Assembly (NCBI RefSeq): GCF_000218685.1
Contig: NW_006763303.1
Span: 372,001-436,000 of the forward strand
DNA length: 64,000 nucleotides
From: Serpula lacrymans var. lacrymans S7.9
Lineage: Eukaryota; Basidiomycota; Agaricomycetes; Boletales; Serpulaceae
Direction: 5' to 3'
This document shows positions 44,654 through 55,651 of the stretch, piece after piece (position 1 is the stretch's first letter; each line of letters starts with the position of its first letter). Below the pieces are notes generated by a model that made no database searches, was not told the origin of the DNA, and saw nothing but the letters and a program-made list of their open reading frames with translations. Both the position numbers and the translations under genes were made by a program.

Positions 44654-47060
44654 AGACGGATTGATCCGTCTCAAGCTGCGGGACCGACTTGTGTTGTGTG
44701 TCCCGGATAAGAGTCTAGATGGCCGGAAAGTTAGAGAGATCCTGATTACTCGCGCCCACTCACTATTAGCGCATTTAGGCCCGAGTAAAACACTTACTTA
44801 CCTCCGAGACCATGTCTGGTGGAAAGAAATGGTACAAGATGTTGCAGCTTACTGTGCAACTTGTAGTACTTGTCGACGGAGTAAGCCCTCGAACCAAAAA
44901 CCTTATGGGCTGCTCAACCCGCTGCCAGTGCCTACTCTCCCATGGGAGGCTGTGGGGATCGATTTTATAGGACCATTACCCGTGTCCGAGGACCGAGACG
45001 GTTCCTACGACTCGATCACCATGGTGATCAACTTGATGACTGCCATGGTCCATTTGGTGCCTAGCCGGACCAACTATAATGCGAAAGACGTGGCCGAACT
45101 CGTCTTTTCCGAGATCTACAAGCTCCATGGGCTGCCAAAGGTGATTATCAGCGATCACGACGTATTATTTACCAGCCTTTTCTGGACTCACCTCAATACT
45201 CTCCTAGGCATAGACCAACGGATGTCCAGTGCATATCATCCCCAATCAGATGGCTCGACAGAACGGGCCAATCGAACCGTTGGTCAAATGCTGAGGTCCT
45301 GCATTCATCCTAATCAGAAAGACTGGGTCAGTAAGCTACCCGTCATTGAGTTCGCCATCAATCTCGCTAGGAACGAATCAACAGGTTACTCACCGTTTTA
45401 CCTCAATACTGGCCGTATGCCAAGGACAATGATCTGGAATTTGGCTGGCGTTAGCGAGTACCCAGGAGTCCGGGCTTATGCACTGAAATTGAAACTTGCT
45501 CTTATGTCAGCGCATGACTCCATCCTCGAGGCGAGACTAAAGCAAACCTGGAACGCTAATAAGAAAAGACAGGTCTCCCCGTTTGTAACAGGAGACCTGG
45601 TATACGTATCTACTAAGAACCTAACCTTCCCTAAGGGACTGGCTCGTAAGATGATCCCCAAGTTCGTGGGCCCTTACGAGCTATTGGAGGATTACAATAA
45701 TAACTCCTTTCGAGTAAACCTACCATCGGTGATGAAGCAACGGGGAGTCCATCCCGTGTTTCATTCCTCGCTAATGAGGATCCATATCCCTAATGATGAC
45801 CGCTTGTTTCCGGGGAGACTTGAATCGCAGATTGGTGAAGATCAGTCAGCCGATAATGAATGGGCCATCAATAAGATAATCGGCCACAAGGGAGTGGCGA
45901 AGGATGCAGTGTTTGAGGTGCAATGGGGGGCGGGGGATATCACCTGGTTGCCGTTCACACAAATTGACCACCTAGATGCCCTTAAAGACTACTTTGTCAC
46001 ATTGGGAATTACTCGCATTGGGGAACTAACCGACACACCTGATGGCAATGTACCTCCGGATGATCCGCACTTGCATGTGGGCCTCATCACTTTCTGTGAC
46101 AATGCAGGGGACCTATCAGATTGCTATAAAGTCAAGCATTCCACTTCCTGCGTGCTTACCTACAATTGTCTCCCAGTTATTCACCCACTCTCCCTGTCCA
46201 TCAACGCACTCATGTCGGTGCCCGACCTCTCCTACTTAAAACATCTTCACTCCAGCACCTTCGCACTTTTGGACCCCGACCATTCAACTCGTGACTACAC
46301 TGTCCATTCCGAACAAATCCGCCTCTTCGCCGCTTACAATGCGGCCCTGCAATCCAACCAGGGCGTTCAACCATTCCGGACCCCCTTGGGCTATGACCTT
46401 TTTGCATCGTTCTTCAATCGAGATGGGGACTGTAAAGGCAAGTTAGCTTTCAAGAATGCTGAGGGAAAGACAGTCACACCAGGACCCTCCATTAGTCTCA
46501 AGGCGATCGTTGGGAAGGACCTTGCTGAAGCGGAGATCCACCTTGACCATGGAGATCATATGCTTGATGAGAGGCAAAGGAGTATATTTGTGGACATGTT
46601 GATGGCCGATAAGGAGAGGTCGATGAGAGGCGAGAGGGCAAAGCGAAAATCTATTGGAGAACGAATGAGGCGTAAGGAGGAGATGGGAAGATACCAGGGA
46701 AACGGGTCCCCTAGGGACCGCGATACTTCGGAGGATTTCCCTCCGCCATTCAAGCGCCCTCGCCCAGCAACCCAGGCTCGAGCTGGCGTCGACTCGGGTA
46801 CCAGCTCATACAAGAAAGCTAAAAGAAACCATCAGTATGATGACGATTATGGCCGCGCCAGCGATGTGGGGGTGTACTCACCTGGCCCTGAAGCCCTGAT
46901 GACCGTCGACTCGTCTCTTCCCGGATCCACATCCACAGCTCTTACAGAGACTTCCACCAGCGACAACGACCTCTTTCCCTTCTTCGACAACCTGATCGGA
47001 GCAGCCGAACTTGGACATAGTCCCGTTGACAGTTGCGCTGCTGCTGACGGAACCGAATGA
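44568..47060 (+). CDS. gypsy 2 integrase with chromodomain-like and novel C-terminal region
   Basis: The frame overlaps the preceding one by 86 bases. It has an HHCC finger (HSLLAHLGP...CATCSTCRR), catalytic D, D, E (GIDFIGPLP; VIISDHDVLFTS; DGSTERANRTVG), then a GPYELLEDYNNNSFRVNLP SH3-like part and a divergent chromodomain (AINKIIGHKGVAKDAVFEVQ, near residue 440). The last about 330 residues are unassigned, ending in a Ser/acidic-rich tail. The ATG at 44568 is not the likely start; the protein is presumably made as part of Gag-Pol. Confidence 0.9.
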   Translation: MQFGISIARMYFIKKIVDSPREFRNFMVEDGLIRLKLRDRLVLCVPDKSLDGRKVREILITRAHSLLAHLGPSKTLTYLRDHVWWKEMVQDVAAYCATCSTCRRSKPSNQKPYGLLNPLPVPTLPWEAVGIDFIGPLPVSEDRDGSYDSITMVINLMTAMVHLVPSRTNYNAKDVAELVFSEIYKLHGLPKVIISDHDVLFTSLFWTHLNTLLGIDQRMSSAYHPQSDGSTERANRTVGQMLRSCIHPNQKDWVSKLPVIEFAINLARNESTGYSPFYLNTGRMPRTMIWNLAGVSEYPGVRAYALKLKLALMSAHDSILEARLKQTWNANKKRQVSPFVTGDLVYVSTKNLTFPKGLARKMIPKFVGPYELLEDYNNNSFRVNLPSVMKQRGVHPVFHSSLMRIHIPNDDRLFPGRLESQIGEDQSADNEWAINKIIGHKGVAKDAVFEVQWGAGDITWLPFTQIDHLDALKDYFVTLGITRIGELTDTPDGNVPPDDPHLHVGLITFCDNAGDLSDCYKVKHSTSCVLTYNCLPVIHPLSLSINALMSVPDLSYLKHLHSSTFALLDPDHSTRDYTVHSEQIRLFAAYNAALQSNQGVQPFRTPLGYDLFASFFNRDGDCKGKLAFKNAEGKTVTPGPSISLKAIVGKDLAEAEIHLDHGDHMLDERQRSIFVDMLMADKERSMRGERAKRKSIGERMRRKEEMGRYQGNGSPRDRDTSEDFPPPFKRPRPATQARAGVDSGTSSYKKAKRNHQYDDDYGRASDVGVYSPGPEALMTVDSSLPGSTSTALTETSTSDNDLFPFFDNLIGAAELGHSPVDSCAAADGTE

Positions 47061-47105
47061 GTTGCTTTGGAGTAGAAGGGTGTTGACCACCCTTGAAGGG
47101 GGGAA

Positions 47106-47395
47106 TGTAACGAGGCTGAACTCCACTCCGAATCGATCCGACTCACCTGGCGCTAGGCATCAGACCACGCTCTTTTGAACATGCGGACACTTCCTTTCAC
47201 TCTTTCTGCCGACGTTCCTTATGGACTACTGCTCCTCCTGTGTTTGCACTTATTAGCTTGCTGATCCCTGTCGTTACCGTAGACGTATAAATACCAGATG
47301 TAATCGATATGGAGGAGCAGCTTAAATCAACTAGACTTACACTAGTTATAGGACAAAAGCTCGACGTGGGACGTTAGCATCACGCGAACGTCACA
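47106..47395 (+). repeat. gypsy 2 3' LTR
   Basis: 290 bases; differs from the 5' LTR by CCAG/CTAG, GGGATG/GGGACG and AGCGTC/AGCATC, all near the 3' end. Confidence 0.95.
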
Positions 47396-47700
47396 CCATT
47401 TTTCTCCATGGAGCATAGCCACCACTCCATGGAGTAACCATTGTTCTCCTAGGAGCACAATTGTACTCCTAGGAGTCATTATACTGTAGCGAGTAGCACC
47501 TCCGACTATAAGTAGTAGGGGATTTAGTATAGGAATACCTCAGTCATTTCTATAGCCTCTCGGGCAGCGGCTGAGGTATGTTACATTACATTTATTAGAG
47601 ATCACCTTAAACTAACACCTATTGTAGTTTCACTTAGGTAAATAATAAAGTCGTTTTTATAGCCTCTCGGGCAGCGGCTGAGTTTCACTTGGTTTTATTA
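47396..47700 (+). repeat. copia element 2: remainder of the 5' LTR
   Basis: Continues from 38813 after the gypsy insertion and ends GGTTTTATTA. It contains a partly duplicated TATAGCCTCTCGGGCAGCGG segment (near 47550 and 47657) that is single in copia 1. CTCCATGGAG and CTCCTAGGAG palindromes occur. Confidence 0.85.
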
Positions 47701-47720
47701 GGTTATGAGCCCTGGTGCGC
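47701..47720 (+). promoter_or_regulatory. copia 2 primer binding site
   Basis: GGTTATGAGCCC... adjoining the LTR, complementary to the anticodon stem-loop of initiator tRNA-Met; identical to the site of copia 1. Confidence 0.75.
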
Positions 47721-50256
47721 AAAAGCTACACAGGAAATAATTCTTATTTGAAACGGCAACCTCGGAACCATGACCACAGCACACGATACATCCGTATGTC
47801 CAGTTCTCACTGGACCCAACAATTTTCAAATATGGAAACTCTGGATCATCTCAAAGCTACGTCGGGAAAAAATTCTCCGGGTTGTTACTGGAGAGGAGCT
47901 TAAGCCCTCACCAGGAAAACCTACCTCCTCGGAGGATCCTGAGATCACCTGGATACTTAAGGATGAGAAGGCACATGGAATCATCCAGGACCAGATCTCT
48001 GATGCCCTCCTAATGAGGACTGGAGACCTCACCAGCTCCAAGGAGTTATTTGATAAACTTGTCTCACTCCATCAGACGTCCAACATTGCCTCGGCCTTCT
48101 ATTCATTCCAGCAACTCACCAAATTGTCTTGGGATGGGACATCACCTATCTAGGACCACATTGCAAAAATCCGGACAATTGATTCACACCTCTCCGGAAT
48201 GAAACTAGGAGTTGATACCAAACTCATGGCCTTTGCTCTTCTCCAATCTCTCCCATGCACTCCTGAATGGCAAATATTTCAGTCATCAGTAATCAACACG
48301 ATTGAAGAAAATAAACTTACCTTTGATGCAGTTGAGATCCGGATCACTGCAGAAGTTGCACAACAGTCAGGGAAGGCCCCTGGAGGTTCCGAAACAGCAC
48401 TCAAATCCGAGGAGAAGTGGTGTGACTTCCACAAAGCCAAAACACACAACACCTTGGAGTGTTGAACACTTCAGTCAGCCGGAAAAGGTCAAAGGAAGAA
48501 GGAAAAGGCAAATACGGCGGAGCAATCATCTGGATCTGACTCCGAGGAGGAACAGAGTCATATTGCATTGGAACATGTACATATTTCCAAGCCCCTTGCT
48601 AAACACATTCAAGCTTACCATGTGTCGGAACCCGATAAGACCAAAACAACAATTATTATTGACTCCGGAGCAACATCCCACATGGTCCCTCACCGCTCCT
48701 GCTTTGAGCCAGGAACATACCATGTTCTGCATCCTCCGAGGACAATCAGTTTTGGGGATGAATCCTCTGTAAATGCCATTGGCATTGGAACAGTAATCCT
48801 ACAAGCAACTGTCGGCAAAAAGGACTACAATATTGCACTGTCAAATGTCTTACTTGTGCCAAACTTCACGTTAGCACTCGTCTCTGTCCACAAATTGTCC
48901 AAAACGGGGTTATCAACACTTTTTCCAGCAGGGTCAAATGCTTGTGAAGTTCGGAAAAAGGAAGAACTTATCCTCACTGCGTTACACAAGCGAGGACTTT
49001 ATCACATCCAAGCAAAACCTGAAATCAACCCGGAGTCAGCTTTTGCAGCAGTAGATGTAAATTTATTGCACAGGAGAATGGGACACATTGGAATGGACCG
49101 CTTGCAACAAATGGTTACAAAAGGACAGCTCCAGGACATAGACACCCTTACCGGAACCCCGGAGTTTTGTGAACCTTGTGCTTTAGGAAAGATGAAGAAA
49201 TTACCTTTCAAGTCCACTGGAGGAAACCAAGCCAAGCACCCCATACAAATTGTGCACACAGATGTTGGAGGACCAATCAAACCAACCTCCAGGGAGGGTT
49301 TTTGGTACTGGATTATTATTGTAGATGATTTCTCCAAATTTCCATGGATATATTTCCTAAAACATAAAAATGAAGCACTGGAACGATACAAGCAATGGAA
49401 AGAAGATGTCCAAACATTCTTCCGGACTCATTTGGGAGAAGAAAACTTCACTCCACTATACACAGAATTCCTCTGGAGCGATGGGGGAGGAGAATATACT
49501 GGCAATGCATTCAAAAATCAACTCCGAGGAGATGGTGTCATCCAAGAAACTACAGCTGCAGATACTCCGGAACAAAATGGCATTGCAGAACGCATGAATC
49601 AGACATTGGCTACATTAGCAACCACTATGCTCCATCATTCCAAGCTCCCAAAGTCATTTTGGGTAGATGCCATGCAAACAGCTGCATATATCACAGCACG
49701 CAGCCCAGCATCAGGACTCCATGGAAAGACCCCATATGAAATACTGTTTAAAAGGAGAGTTGATCCAACTTTGTTTCGCCCTTTCGGATGCCAAGCATAT
49801 GCTTTGATTCCAAAAGACAAAAGGCAAGGGAAGTTTCACTCCAAGGGGCGCAAAGCCATAATGATTGGCTACACACATGGAAAGCAAGCCTACAAACTCC
49901 TAGACACTGAAAAACGGACTGTGTTTTCCAGTCGGCATGTTATATTCAATGAATCCGGAAAGGTACAAAAAGATGATACTGCTCCCTGGAACACAGACAC
50001 TAGCACAGATCAGTGGGAGGGACTCATTCCAGACCAAAAAACACTGGAGGAGGATGATCCTGACCCTCAGATCCAAGATCCAAATGAATTGCAAATGGAA
50101 CCACATCTCCAAGGAGATGTTCCAAGAGCAGTGGGGCAATACCTCCGTGGAGACGTTCCGAGAGCAGTGGGAGCACCTGATCAGCTAAGACACCCTCCAC
50201 AACAGTCTCTACAACCAAGACCTGAACACTGGCCATCTTCAGAACAGAAAGCCAAA

Positions 50257-50532
50257 GTATTAATAGATATTATAAATACTAATTTAAAACTTCATTTTAT
50301 AATAGTATTTTAATTTTAATGATAATTGTTATTATCACTTCTAATTTTATGAGATATAAAAATATTAGTTTAAATAAAATAATAGTAATTCCCTTACAAG
50401 AAGAACTTTCTATTTATATTTTATTATTTTATTTTTATTATATTATAAAAACGTTTGGAAAATTAGTAATATTTATTTTATTATTTTATTGAAATTTAGC
50501 TTTGTAAAAGCTTATTCTTTTTATTGTTACAG
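50257..50532 (+). other. very A/T-rich insert with intron-like borders in copia pol
   Basis: GTATTAAT...TTGTTACAG. It separates two halves of the copia linker at a codon boundary (QKAK / SVGGQPL). Counting 50281-50520 gives 32 G+C in 240 bases. A 74-codon frame (50283-50504) is open if TGA (50490-50492) is read as Trp, as in fungal mitochondria. Confidence 0.6.
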
Positions 50533-51030
50533 TCAGTGGGAGGACAGCCCCTCAACATACAGCCAGCTGATGTGGAAAAAGTCCGAATACAGCTAGACAG
50601 CCTGTCCATTGGATCAGCTTCTGGAAGGCATACAACACCTCCAAGGAGTCATCCAACACCTCCGAGGAGTTATCCAACGCCTCCGAGGAGTCATTCAACA
50701 CCTTCAGGAGTGAGTGGGGCAACAAATACACAAATGCGTCTACTCCCTGGAGTACCTGCACAAGTTCCTAAAAGAGCAGTCATGCCTGCTGAAGTCCTAG
50801 GAGTACGCAGAAGCAGTTGCCAGACCCGTCCTGCAGACAAAAACCGAGATTATCAAAGGACTCTAGATGAGGAACAGTCTCGAAAAGAGCAGCATGACAA
50901 CTCCATGGAGAAACCTAACACTCCTGAGGTTCATGAAGAAACATCTGATACAGAGGAGACATTCTTTGCTGGAATAGCAAGTACTGGTCCATCTAGCACA
51001 GACCTTCCAAGGACACTAGAGGAAGCCTTT

Positions 51031-51310
51031 GTTAGTTTTGGTGATTCTGCACCTTTGTGCTACCTATATATTTTCATTCCTTTCTCTATCTATTCTTCTA
51101 TCATTCACTATTGATTGTGTTCTCTATTATTTCGCCTTTGTGGCTGCTTTGTTTACCTTTGTTTACAAAACTTCGGACAGTACTGCAGAGTCCAATGCTT
51201 CCTATTCTCTAGTTACTCACATTGGACTCTAGGTACTGTATACCTGTCATACTCTCTAATAATACAGTTACTCACATTGGACTCTAGTTCCAGTCCCTGA
51301 TTGCTCTCAG
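51031..51310 (+). other. second intron-like insert in copia pol
   Basis: GTTAGTTTTG...TTGCTCTCAG, 280 bases, at a codon boundary (EEAF / QVARHF). Contains a direct repeat of GTTACTCACATTGGACTCTAG (near 51213 and 51265). Unspliced, it would break the frame. Confidence 0.6.
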
Positions 51311-52887
51311 CAAGTGGCTAGACACTTCCTTCAAGCTTTGTTCTTAATAGCCTTATCACGTCCGGATGGAGAATTATGGAAGTCTGCCTTGGAGGAGGAA
51401 CTCCTAAGTCTCAATAATAATGCAGTATATGACACTGTTCCACTTCCGAAGGGAGTAAAACCCATCACATCAAAACCTGTGTTCCGGATCAAGTTTGATC
51501 AAAACGGAAACATTGAGAGATACAAACTCCGGATTGTTGCACGAGGTTTTACTCAAAGGGAGGGGATTGATTACCAGGAGGTTTTTGCTCCGGTTGCAAA
51601 CTTAGAGTCAATCTGAATTATTCTAGCCCTGGCAGCAAAGTATGACCTAGAACTTGATCAAATGGACGTATCCACAGCTTATCTCAATGGAGAACTTGAA
51701 GAAGAACTGTACATGCTTCCTCCAGGGGGTGTTCCTATCCAACCTGGATACTGCTGGAGATTGAAGAAATCCATCTATAGGTTAAAACAAGCTGGTCGTA
51801 CATGGAACAAAACTTTTGATCACAAGCTCCAGGAGCTCGGTTTCACAAGACTAAATGCAGAAACATGTCTCTATGTATTCCGGGACAACAAACAAATATG
51901 CTTTGTTGTTGTCTATGTAGATGACCTCCTCCTAGGAGCTTCATCCTGAAAATTCATGGATATCACAAAAGCCAAACTCGAATCCATATTCAAAATGCGG
52001 GACCTTGGAGAAGCAAAATACATCCTCGGAATAGAAATCCAATGTGATCGTTCAAACAAAACAATATCCCTATTGCAACGCCAATACATTGACACAGTCC
52101 TGGAGCATACTGGAATGAAGAACTGCAAACCAGTATGGACACCAATGGCCCATGGATCAAAACTCCTTGCAAATGCTCCAGGGGAAGATATTGTGCAACA
52201 CGAGATGCATATTGAAGGGCGTCAAGTGTCATACCTCTCAATTGTAGGCTCCCTCATGTATGCCATGCTCGGAACCCGCCCAGACATTGCCTACGTCATT
52301 GGAATACTAAGCAGGCATAGCTCAGCTCCATCACTGGGAAGCTGCAAAACGTGTCCTCCGATATCTGAAAGCAACCAGGGACATGGAACTACGATATGAT
52401 GGCACAGATGTCTCCATGGACATGGATTTCTATGGATATTCAGATGCAGATTGGTCTGGAGACCCAGACACGTCTCGATCAACATCAGGGTTTGTCTTTA
52501 TCACCATCCGAGGAGCAATCTCCTGGACAAGCAAAAGACAAAGCATGGTCACTTTGTCCTCCACGGAGTCAGAGTACATTGGATTGAGCAATGCTGGACA
52601 ACACCTTGCATGGCTTCGGACATTTTTTGAAGAAATTGGACAACATTGCACTGTGACAATCAAGCAGCTATCATTCTTACACGAGATCCGCAGTTCCGTG
52701 CTCGCACAAAACATATTCAATGCAAATATCATTTCATCCGAGATGACTTAGTATCAAAGGGACAGGCAGTAATCAGATACGTTCCTACAGGAGATATGGT
52801 TGCAGACATTCTCACTAAACCCCTCACTCATGAAAAACACTGGAAATTCTCTAAAGCTATGGGACTACGGTTGCACTCAAGTGGGAG

Positions 52888-52952
52888 TGACAAAACCGGA
52901 TAAACCCGGTCTCTGCCAAAGCAGCCATTGTTCTCCATGGAGCATAGCCACC
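52888..52952 (+). repeat. copia 2 3' LTR, truncated
   Basis: TGACAAAACCGG... for about 65 bases after a purine tract (AAGTGGGAG), then unrelated sequence. Confidence 0.8.
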
Positions 52953-53038
52953 ATTTCCTTTGCACTCCCGATGAGGGTTTTGTGAGCTCGTTTGAATGAT
53001 TCGCCTACCCAATTAGCTTCTGTGGGATCCCCTGATGC

Positions 53039-53450
53039 NNNNNNNNNNNNNNNNNNNNNNNNNNNNNNNNNNNNNNNNNNNNNNNNNNNNNNNNNNNNNN
53101 NNNNNNNNNNNNNNNNNNNNNNNNNNNNNNNNNNNNNNNNNNNNNNNNNNNNNNNNNNNNNNNNNNNNNNNNNNNNNNNNNNNNNNNNNNNNNNNNNNNN
53201 NNNNNNNNNNNNNNNNNNNNNNNNNNNNNNNNNNNNNNNNNNNNNNNNNNNNNNNNNNNNNNNNNNNNNNNNNNNNNNNNNNNNNNNNNNNNNNNNNNNN
53301 NNNNNNNNNNNNNNNNNNNNNNNNNNNNNNNNNNNNNNNNNNNNNNNNNNNNNNNNNNNNNNNNNNNNNNNNNNNNNNNNNNNNNNNNNNNNNNNNNNNN
53401 NNNNNNNNNNNNNNNNNNNNNNNNNNNNNNNNNNNNNNNNNNNNNNNNNN
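53039..53450. other. assembly gap (412 N)
   Basis: Run of N between two facing copia LTR ends. Confidence 0.99.
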
Positions 53451-53589
53451 GGCCAGGAGAAACACAGGATCATTTTCGGACATGTGGGCACCTTCCTGTT
53501 CATAGGGGGAGGACTGCTACCTGGGAACGATATAAACAATATACCGATTATTCCCTGGCCCCTAGGTGTCAAAGGTGGGTTCTAGGAGT

Positions 53590-53654
53590 GAAAACAATGC
53601 TCCAAGGAGAACAATGGCTGCTTTGGCAGAGACCGGGTTTATCCGGTTTTGTCA
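53590..53654 (-). repeat. inverted copia LTR end
   Basis: The reverse complement starts TGACAAAACCGG and matches 52888-52945, so two LTR starts face each other across the gap. Confidence 0.75.
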
Positions 53655-54942
53655 AAATCCTTACAAGGTTCCCTCAATTCCAAGTCCACTGTACGTATAT
53701 CTTCTTCAACAATCTCCATGTCATCTGAAGCGTTTCTGAGCCTGTAACACAGGGCTTGCTTCAATGTTGATATGTCCTTCGCTGTTGCTATCCGCTGCAT
53801 GGATCCGCTTGATACACGGCGCAGAGGCAACTGTCGGTTGTTTATAACAGTCAGTAGATTAGTCTATCATCAAATAGGGGACGTACTACGCTTTCTCGAG
53901 GAATAATGGCCGTGTCTTGGTACAGCAACATGACTAGCTTTGTCCACCTCAAGCGCTTCATCTTCATCCTCTGGGAAATATATTTGCCATAAGTCATCCA
54001 AGTTACAGTCAGAAGTCGTGTTCCAACTTTCGAATTTGTCAAATGGAATTATTGGACGAAGAGCTGTGATGGTTGAATTAGTTAAGTATATATATCTCGA
54101 GTGTGTTTTATAAGAACATGCCAATCATGATCCGAGCATTTGCTACGCTGCACTTTTCTGGGCCTCTGTAACGATACAAATCCTGGCCAGATGGCCTATC
54201 CTTTGGGACGATGGCAATCCTACGATTTTCCTTCTCAATCAGCACCCATGCGGCATTTATGCTCTTGCCTTTCGTGTGGTTGTCAATGTACCCAAATGGT
54301 GTCGGAAAAATTGCACGTAGGTAGGTGTCAACCTCTTCATGGCCCCACTCTCTAGAAAAAGAGAGTCTGGCCGCTTCTGCCTCAATATGTGAGCATCTGT
54401 GTGATACTAGAGTGGCGCTTTTACATTACTAAGCCGGCCAGCTTGCTAGAAAGAAAGATACAGGAGTGATTGTCAGCACATATAATCTAGAATGGGATGG
54501 CAGTACTTACATCAAGTCTATTGACCAGTAAGATCCACTGGCCAACTTTGATTTCATCGATATCCTTCTTGTTGGATGGCTTCCTCGGCACAGGTTGTGA
54601 AGAACGACGGGCAGTGACATCCCTTTGAGCACTTCTCAGTGATAATCAATGTTCAGCAGGCTGACCCGGTAGTGTTGCCACAGCTCGTGTAAACATGTCA
54701 CGAACTTTCTGCACATCAGATAACCCGGCATCAGACGCAGCAGGCATTGCTGATCTCTGTGACCAGGTTGATGTCGGTGCTTTTGGGTGCTTGCTGGGCC
54801 CATGCGTACATTCTTGACACTGAAGGGGAGGTGTGGAATCCTGAGGAGGGAGATATAACTCACACTGGCAGCGTGAGCCATCCTTTGACTGTGCCTTGCA
54901 GTAGTTATCCTCGGTAGGATCCATAGAAGTCGAAGGAGTCAT
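53655..54942 (-). pseudogene. hypothetical gene with Cys/His-rich N-terminus, cut by copia LTR sequence
   Basis: Start 54940-54942 (MTPSTSMDPTEDNYCKAQ). The N-terminus has a Cys-rich run (CKAQ, CQCEL, CQECTHGPSKH) that could bind zinc. Further exons on the minus strand read PRKPSNKKDIDEIKVGQWI (near 54580), AEAARLSFSREWGHEEVDTY (near 54380), INAAWVLIEKENRRIAIVPK (near 54240), FESWNTTSDCNLDDLW (near 54000) and ISTLKQALCYRLRNASDD (near 53750), in order, with GT-AG introns. The last ends at the LTR at 53655. A possible continuation (ASGDPTEANWVGESFKRAH) lies beyond the gap at 52953-53038. It resembles a large anonymous Agaricomycete family; function unknown. Confidence 0.55.
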
Positions 54943-55360
54943 GACTCATAGACAGAAACAAAAGAGATGAGAGACTCACATGCCGCCCACTCATAATAAC
55001 CCTAGTTTGGGGCTCTGCATTATTGTTGGTACGGGAGAGGGATCCGCTAGCCATGGGATTTGATTTCCCCATATGGTCGTTAGATAACGAAATTAACCGC
55101 ATTATTCGCCTAATTTGGCTCACAATATGTCATTTCCTGTGCGCAAAGCTTGCGTCATTTTTGTTGTGGGACTTACTATTGGCTCGCCTTGTACTTATGT
55201 AAGTACCATGCGGCTCACACATTGATCTAATCTAATCTAATCTCTTCATAGTTCTACATAAAACGTGTTTTCAATTGCAGGATTAGGCTATCGCTGCCAG
55301 TAGTGGTGGGTTCTCGTTTTCCTCGTTTTCCCCTCCTTTTTTCTTAACATTCTTTTGTAG
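54943..55360. other. no gene seen
   Basis: Intergenic. A short tandem repeat of CTAAT lies at about 55221-55240. Confidence 0.5.
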
Positions 55361-55546
55361 GACCTGACCACTAGCCGATCTTCTGGATTCGTTCAGACTG
55401 GGTCTGATGCCCGCTCAGTGGTGGGGACATTCAATGATGTCAGTGGACATCAGATCAACATCAACGTCTATCCGACACCCAACATTCCGACACCAAGAGT
55501 AGATGTGAGGGTATCAGATCAGGAAGTGGAGGTTGCCATCCAGTAG
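55361..55546 (+). pseudogene. C-terminal exon of an unidentified basidiomycete protein
   Basis: An exon after a TTTTGTAG acceptor, 61 codons to TAG, containing VVGTFNDVSGHQININVYP. The FNDVxGxQ..N phrase is common in basidiomycete proteins including NLR-like ones. The remainder of such a gene is not visible, so this is probably a fragment. Confidence 0.4.
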
Positions 55547-55651
55547 GGACTTGATAGGAGGGAGTTCCAGCCCAATAAGTCAAACCTCCCTCTTCACCTC
55601 TATCTATTCGCTTTACTGATTATTAACTTGCAGTATTTTAGATTGTAAAGC

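Larger units (their letters stand above)
38814..47395 (+). mobile_element. Ty3/gypsy element 2, complete, young
   Basis: 8582 bases with 290-base LTRs at both ends, flanked by a perfect 5-base target duplication CCATT (38809-38813 and 47396-47400). The two LTRs differ at only three positions by eye, so insertion was recent compared with everything else here. Order: LTR, gag, (in-frame TGA), protease-RT-RNase H, (frame change), integrase with chromodomain-like tail, polypurine tract (AAGGGGGGAA, about 47096-47105), LTR. It is probably close to autonomous. Confidence 0.95.
47770..52903 (+). pseudogene. copia element 2 gag-pol, decayed
   Basis: Reads gag (MTTAHDTSVCPVLTG), protease (IIIDSGATSHMV), GAG-pre-integrase (MGHIGMDRLQQMV), integrase (HTDVGGPIKP; WSDGGGEYTG; TPEQNGIAERMNQ), reverse transcriptase (QMDVSTAYLNGELEEELYM; YVDDLLLGAS) and RNase H (GYSDADWSGDPDTSRSTSGF; HCDNQAAIIL), in copia order. 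Lesions: TAG 48151-48153 (CAG in copia 1), TGA 48463-48465 (CGA in copia 1), TGA 51614-51616 and a TGA just before 51950, plus frame changes near 52335 and 52640. Two intron-like interruptions lie at 50257-50532 and 51031-51310. Catalytic motifs are still intact, so decay is fairly recent. Confidence 0.92.

Noticed and set aside
50642..50705. Short CCTCCGAGGAGTCATCCAACA-type tandem repeat, considered as a CRISPR-like array
   Set aside because: It is an in-frame repeat of SHPTPPR/SYPTPPR units in the copia linker, in a eukaryotic genome; no spacers.
53013..53585. Long frames spanning the N run
   Set aside because: They consist almost entirely of unknown residues from the assembly gap.
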